Below are positions 58,687-64,000 of a stretch of 64,000 bases of DNA, in pieces. Under the pieces are notes generated by a model. It did not search any database. It was not told where the DNA came from and saw only the letters and a list, made by a program, of their open reading frames with translations. Every line of letters begins with the position of its first letter. Position 1 is the first letter of the stretch. Made by a program: the position numbers and the translations under genes. Origin of the DNA: Rosa chinensis (lineage: Eukaryota > Streptophyta > Magnoliopsida > Rosales > Rosaceae); assembly GCF_002994745.2 (NCBI RefSeq), contig NC_037092.1:5384501-5448500 (forward strand), read 5' to 3'.

Positions 58687-59600
58687 ATGTCAAACTCGAA
58701 CATACTCGATTTTGTTCCATTGGATTATGCAGGCAAAAGATACATATTGTGGGCTCAGGACGTCGAGCTCCATCTTATTTTCCGTGATCTATTGCACACA
58801 ATCCAAGAGCTTTGTTATGAAGGAACTGCTCTAGACCCTCAAACTGAGATTGACAATTCCAGGGCACTTGCCCTAATGATGCGTCATATGGATAGAGACC
58901 TCTAGTTTGAGTTCATGAATGAGGATAGCGCCATAAAGCTTTGGCAAGTGCTTCGTGAACGTCATGGAAATGTTCGTGACTCCATCCTTCCGAATTTAGA
59001 AGCATAATGGAATGATCTTCGCTTCTCTGACTTTGATACAATCATACAATTTTATTCAGAAGCTCTCCGCATCACAGGAATGATGCGCTTCTGTGGCAAG
59101 AAGATCACAGAAGAACAATTGATTGAGAAAACCCTCAATACCTTCCCTGTGTATGCTATGAGGTCCTGTGATTTACTTCGGACTCATATAAATACAAGAC
59201 AGATCACAAGCTTATTGAAGCTATGGAAATTGCTGAAAGGCAAGACAACGAGCTTGTGAGAAAAGAAATTGATAGGCTTCGAGATAGCTATCCAAAGCAT
59301 CGTCCTATGGCTAGAGAAAGTCGCCACAGACGTCATGATCCATATGATTGAAATGCTCATGAAGGTAGTCGCCAAAGGCGACAATCACGCCATCGTAGGA
59401 CCCGTGATTTTGAGGGACTACGGGTTGGAAACCATAGAGCCAACGTTGGCCATGGTCATACTCTTCCAACACCTCAGGTCCTAGGGACCATGCACATTGC
59501 GCCAATGCGCCTCAATCAAGGGAGAATCCTCTTCATGGTATCTATTTCTGATATGGAACGTCTGATCAATGGGGCTGAGTTTGCAGCTGCCTCACAGTGA
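58687..59600 (+). pseudogene. copia B gag remnant
   Basis: Starts with ATG at 58687 (MSNSNILDFVPLDYAGKRYI). The LWAQDVELHL region and KLWQVLRERHGN identify a copia gag of the UBN2 type. Stops occur at about 58903 and 59005, and a frameshift follows near 59180. Confidence 0.85.
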
Positions 59601-60099
59601 TCAAGACATCAAGTTCAAAAAGACTTTAAATCTGGCGATGAAGACAAAATGCCGTAGATTTTTATTTCGAATAGTCTTTTATTTTTCCAAGAATTATGTA
59701 ATGGCAGTTATGCCTTAAATCAATAAATGACATTTTGTTTTAACTCTTTCTCACTTGGCTCACCTAATTAAGTATGATGTCTAGGAAAGTAATTGAGATT
59801 AGTGATACTTAAGAGAGCCTCGCTCCACCGACATCTCTTCCTACTTTCCTGGTCATATTTGATTGGAGTCACCGAACGGATTGAGTGACTACAATCTGTC
59901 TAAGTTTGACTTTTATTTTTAGATTAGACTTTGGTTAAAAAAAAAAAACTTTGATGTAATCATTGGCTATTAATAAAGCGTTAATTCTTTTACTTAATAT
60001 CTTGGACATATCTTAATTCAAACTTTATTATATAAGAGCCAATGATTTTCATATGGAAACACATTATGAGAATGGACGGAGTTCCTTTGCATCACCTCT

Positions 60100-61060
60100 A
60101 ATGACTACAAACATAAATGAGTATTAGAGAAACTTATGTGTCGCTCACTATTCGAGTTATTGAATCCAACCATGTCATGAGAGACGACTTATGGGATTCT
60201 GACATATATAGGCTTTGGCATGATGATCCGTGTATTAAAGACTTTACGCGGACATCCATTTTCAGAATGAAGAAAAGTAAGAACCAAGAATTGGTTCGGG
60301 GAGCTGCACATGCGCCTTATGGCGCCATGATTATGCAAAGACCAGCCACACATGGCCGGCGCCGCCTACCCCCTGCGGTAAATATATGGCATTGACGCCA
60401 TAAACCCTTATTCAACTCCTCTCCCTACTTCTCAAGTCCATTGTGACATTGTGGCTTAACCAAAACCTTCATTGGTTGATTATAAGGTCCATGTTTCGTT
60501 CTGTAAAGCCTGTTATTTAGGATTGAGACCATCCTATGCAAAGGAGATTGAGGAAATAATTCCATTCTTACAAAGAATCTAAGGGAATTCTGTGGATTTG
60601 ATCAACCAACTTGCCGACCATATAGATGTTTTATGGTGTTGGTTGATACACAAACATGCTGGTCACGTGTTGTGCCATTATCCACTCGTAATGCTGCTTA
60701 TACTACACTCCTAACACATAACATATGGCTACGGGCTCACTACCCAGATCATCTCATTCAGTCAATTTGACTTGATAATGTTAGAGAGCTTACATCGAAA
60801 ATTTTCGATGACTATTGCATATAATTGGGTATTGATATCAAGTATCATATTCTCATGTACACACTCAATTGGTCTCGCTGAAAAGCCACCATTAAACGAC
60901 TACAATGGTAGCCCGGACATTGGTAATGCGCACCAATATTTCCTCTTGGGTTATGCAACATCGCATGCAGCTATGCTAATTCGTCTACAACTCATAGCAG
61001 CCACTATTTGCGTTACAGCTAGTGACTGGGTTCGAGTCTAATATCTCGTACTTATGCATA
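60100..61060 (+). pseudogene. copia B pre-integrase and integrase remnant
   Basis: The integrase is recognisable through several frames: LESLHRKFSMTIAY, then NGLAE-like and GYATSHAAMLIRLQ. It is heavily frameshifted, and no continuous frame covers the catalytic triad. Confidence 0.7.
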
Positions 61061-61128
61061 TTTGAGTGTGCGGTTCATGTGCCAATTGCGCCGCCACAGC
61101 GCATCAACATGAGTCATTGCAACGAATG

Positions 61129-61129
61129 C

Positions 61130-61154
<25 letters not shown>
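61129..61154. repeat. (TA)n microsatellite in copia B
   Basis: Alternating TA over about 26 bp within the integrase-RT interval. Confidence 0.85.
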
Positions 61155-61161
<7 letters not shown>

Positions 61162-61508
61162 GACATGAGTCTCCAACTATAAGTCCGCTATGTAGAACCC
61201 TTGACAGGCGATCTTTTTTTCCGCTGGATTTGAGGATTGTCACTTTGATGAGACAGTCTTCCCGTCGTTAGGGGGAGATTAGAACGTCAACGTTCAACAG
61301 AAACGATTGGAATTGTCGTGGTTTGTCCCCATTATGTCTCATCTTGATCCCCTAAAAGTGACGAGATCACATATACATGCTGCAAACATGTCTGCAAGGA
61401 TTGATGTCCCCATAGGAGGACATGGTGCCACCCAGAGGAGATGGGTATGGCACCACTACAGATGGTGGTTTGGTGACGCCACAAAGTGTCATAATGGCTT
61501 CATAGGCC

Positions 61509-62700
61509 ATGGGTTCCGCTAGAGAGCGTAGGAGACTCATAGGTTCGATGGATTCTCGCTCTAGGAAGAGAGAAAGTTTGGCACAACTTGATCCATTGAT
61601 TATTGATACTCAAAATCCATCTCATGAGAATATCGTGGATTGTGGTTATGTCCAAGAGACATCGTTGGGGGACACCTCAATGTTAGAACCAATTCCTGAG
61701 AATATAGAGATCTCTACAAACTACACTAGTGTACATGAGGACGTGGAATTATTGAGACTCATGACACCGAACCTTACTCCGTTGAAGAATGCCAACGTAG
61801 AGAAAATTGGCTTAAATAGAAATATGCGATCCAGGTTGAATTGGATTCACTAACGAAGAGGAAGAATTTCAGTCCTGAGATGCCAACACCTCCTAACATA
61901 AAACTTGTTGACATTAATATGTCTTCGTTAGATAGCGTGATGAGAAAAAGAGATGATAATCTGGCCTTATGGCGCAAGGCTTCTCACAAAACGCCCTGGA
62001 ATCAACTACGAGAAGACATATTCTCTTGTAATGAATGTCATTGCACTCCACTACCTTGTCAGTTTGGTAGTTTCCAAATAACTGAAAATGCAGCTTATGA
62101 ATGTGGTCACTACGTATCTCTATGGGGATCTAGATACGGAATATAATGAAGGTTCTTGTGCACTTTATTTACCCAAATCAAGTGGCTCTTGACCACGGAG
62201 CACGTTTGCAATGAGGGTGAAACACTTACTAAAGTGACAATTTGATTAGGAAGGGATATGATGAACTATGCCCCTGCGTTTTCATGACAACATCTGGATT
62301 TGCAATTGTCACGGTTTATGTTGATAAACATAATTGAAACCCTTGAGAGCTAAGGGAACCGCTGGACACCTGAAATCCGAGTTTGAGATGAAAGACCTTG
62401 GGAGAACACGGTTTTGTCTAGGTTTAGAACTTGTAACCGTGTCTAAATGTTTTGCATTTTGATAAAGTCAAAGATGCACTCCCATGGTCGTCCGTAGTCT
62501 TGGCCCTAAAAGGGATCCGTTTTGTCCCAAGGATGATGATGAAAATGTGTTAATAGCAAAAGTGTTTACCTAAGTACAATAGGCGCATTATTGTACTTGT
62601 CACAATACAAGACCGGACACCTAAATTGTTACGAACTTGTTGGCTAGATATAGCACTGCGCCAACGCAACGTCATTGGACAGGTATAAAGACAATCTTTC
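61509..62700 (+). pseudogene. copia B linker and reverse transcriptase remnant
   Basis: 61509-61853 has the integrase-RT linker (DPLIIDTQNPSHEN, then ENIEISTNYTSVHED). Further on only fragments such as MKDLGRTRFCLGLELV (about 62390) remain. Most of the RT palm is deleted or scrambled; no YVDD motif was found. Confidence 0.75.
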
Positions 62701-62876
62701 GTTACTTAAAATGTACGATAGATATGGGCTTGTTCTATCCCTGCAGAGAGAAAATAATGACGGAAGAATGAGAACGGATCTCATTAGCCCAAGAGGCGCC
62801 GTCCAAGACGCCATGACCAACACAGCTGCCACCGCCAAGAGTAACCGGCGTCATCTTCCTCCCTTACACCAAAACG

Positions 62877-63377
62877 ATGGTGATGTTTGCTGATGTATGG
62901 TATCTCTCTGACCCTCATAAAGGTCGCTCCCAAACGGGTTATGTCTTTACCATGGGAAGCACTGCGATATCTTGGAGGTTTACAAAGCAGACCTTTGTTG
63001 CTACTTCCTCAAATCATGCAGAGATCATTGCTCTACATGAAACTGTGCGAGAATGCATATGGCTAAGGTCTATAGTTAGACACATTCGAGGAACTTGTGG
63101 TTTGAAGTCTACCACCGATGAACCTACATGCATTTATGAAGATAATGCAGCTTGTATTGAACAAATGAAATTAGGTTTCATCAAGGGCGACAACACTAAG
63201 CATATATCGCCTAAATTCTTTTACAATCAGCAACAACAAGCACTTCTAAATATTGAAGTGAACCAAATCCTATCTAAGGATAATGTAGCGGACTTATTTA
63301 CTAAGTCGTTACCTAAATCCACCTTCGAGGAACATGTGAAGAACATCGGATTAAGAAAGTTATCCGAACTCCCATGA
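62877..63377 (+). pseudogene. copia B RNase H domain, open frame
   Basis: 166 residues with SQTGYVFTMG, the AEIIAL active-site Glu, EDNAACI with the Asp, and NTKHISPKFF. This is the only long open part left. As the 3' end of a dead polyprotein it has no start of its own. Confidence 0.88.
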
Positions 63378-63581
63378 TTGTAGCAATCAGGGAGAGATAT
63401 TGACATCAGGGGGAGGCATGATGTCTACATGTTCGATCTCGAAGAGTGAAGGACATATTGTGCTCTTTTTGTCCTTCGACCAGGGTTATTTTTGTCCCAC
63501 AGGGTTTTTGTTACCTGGCAAGGTTTTTAACGAGGCAACAATCAAAGCGTCATCACCAAGTTTGAGCGGCATAAGGGGGAG

Positions 63582-63758
63582 TGTTGAAAGATGTCGACAT
63601 AATGTGTGCCTCTACAAACTAGGGTTTAGAGTTGTAATAGGAAATTGTTCTAAGTATTCAATTGTATTCGGATTCTATTACCTATTATGTCCTTGTAACT
63701 CCCTATATAAAGAGCTCCTATTATTAATAATAAACACAATTACAATTCTCCTACAACA
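63582..63758 (+). repeat. 3' LTR of copia B
   Basis: Pairs with 57699-57876; preceded by the polypurine tract at 63571-63581 and followed by the atctc duplication. Confidence 0.92.
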
Positions 63759-63763
63759 ATCTC

Positions 63764-64000
63764 TTCCTTATCAACGTTTATCACTTTTCTCAGCTAAATT
63801 ATTGTTAGGAAAGCAGGTAATGAAAGTTTTAGGGGCTAGCTTTTGACAATGTACACACACTGAGAACTTAAAGGAGATTATAAATAAAAACATATCCAAG
63901 GATTTTTGTCCACAAGTACTTTTACTAGTCCACTACCATCAAGTTTCATAACAATTACAATTACTTGAGATAAATAGAGCTCCACAAATCTCAGAGGAAA
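63764..64000 (+). other. LOX upstream region, unit 4 continued
   Basis: Resumes the sequence interrupted at 57698 (aaattattgttagga, ttaggggctagcttttgacaatg), as at 47770-47840. A further LOX gene is expected to the right. Confidence 0.65.

Larger units (their letters stand above)
57699..63758 (+). mobile_element. Ty1/copia LTR retrotransposon B, old and decayed
   Basis: LTRs 57699-57876 (178 bp) and 63582-63758 (177 bp) run TGTTGAA to CTACAACA, with the 5-bp duplication atctc at 57694-57698 and 63759-63763. The primer-binding site region GTTATCAGTACGAG follows the first LTR, and the polypurine tract ATAAGGGGGAG precedes the second. The LTRs differ at about 12 sites plus one indel by eye, so the insertion is old. 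Gag, integrase and RNase H remnants are in plus-strand order. Confidence 0.95.

Overview
The window is nuclear DNA of a dicot plant. It has AT-rich intergenic DNA, short GT-AG introns, Ty1/copia and LARD-type LTR elements, hAT, CACTA, MULE, Helitron and SINE insertions, and plant-type genes: chloroplast lipoxygenase (LOX), F-box/LRR, SMC4 and proteasome beta. Rosaceae is my guess, but nothing here proves it.

The backbone is a tandem array of a two-gene unit: an F-box/LRR gene on the minus strand, a conserved spacer, then a LOX gene on the plus strand. Four F-box remnants in this register (5843-6232, 26846-28263, 45886-46675, 56055-56480) are each followed by LOX upstream sequence. Three LOX copies lie in the window. 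Copy 1 (8994-10937) is a 5' half. Copy 2 (31643-42705) is broken by frameshifts and two insertions. Copy 3 (51924-55587) reads through eight exons into a complete 940-residue enzyme. A fourth unit begins at the right edge. A fifth LOX trace, only promoter and first codons, sits at 29100-29640 at a recombination joint.

Two genes lie between LOX copies 1 and 2 and are not part of the repeat unit. At 14940-20022 there is an unrecognised gene of ten exons; its eight internal exons are 33-57 nt, all multiples of three and all phase 1-1, several of them visibly duplicated from one another. At 23338-26044 four exons encode the N-terminal ATPase head of SMC4 and join in frame, through two short exons, to a divergent proteasome beta-like domain with Thr1/Asp17/Lys33 equivalents. 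This chimeric gene is flanked by large inverted repeats made of F-box and small-membrane-protein sequence.

Mobile elements account for most of the rest. They are: a decayed copia element (1-5842, minus) carrying a nested hAT MITE; two copies of a short non-LTR element in opposite orientation; three non-autonomous hAT elements with perfect 8-bp target duplications; a 5S rRNA retropseudogene; a CACTA MITE; a very young LARD (35865-42084) inside LOX copy 2; a Helitron with an XRN exon (43249-45885); a MULE-like element with an ATAGACRTCTATTG minisatellite; a fold-back MITE; a tRNA-derived SINE; a short non-LTR tail; and a second, older copia element (57699-63758). Exact target-site duplications were found by eye for most of these and are given in the entries.
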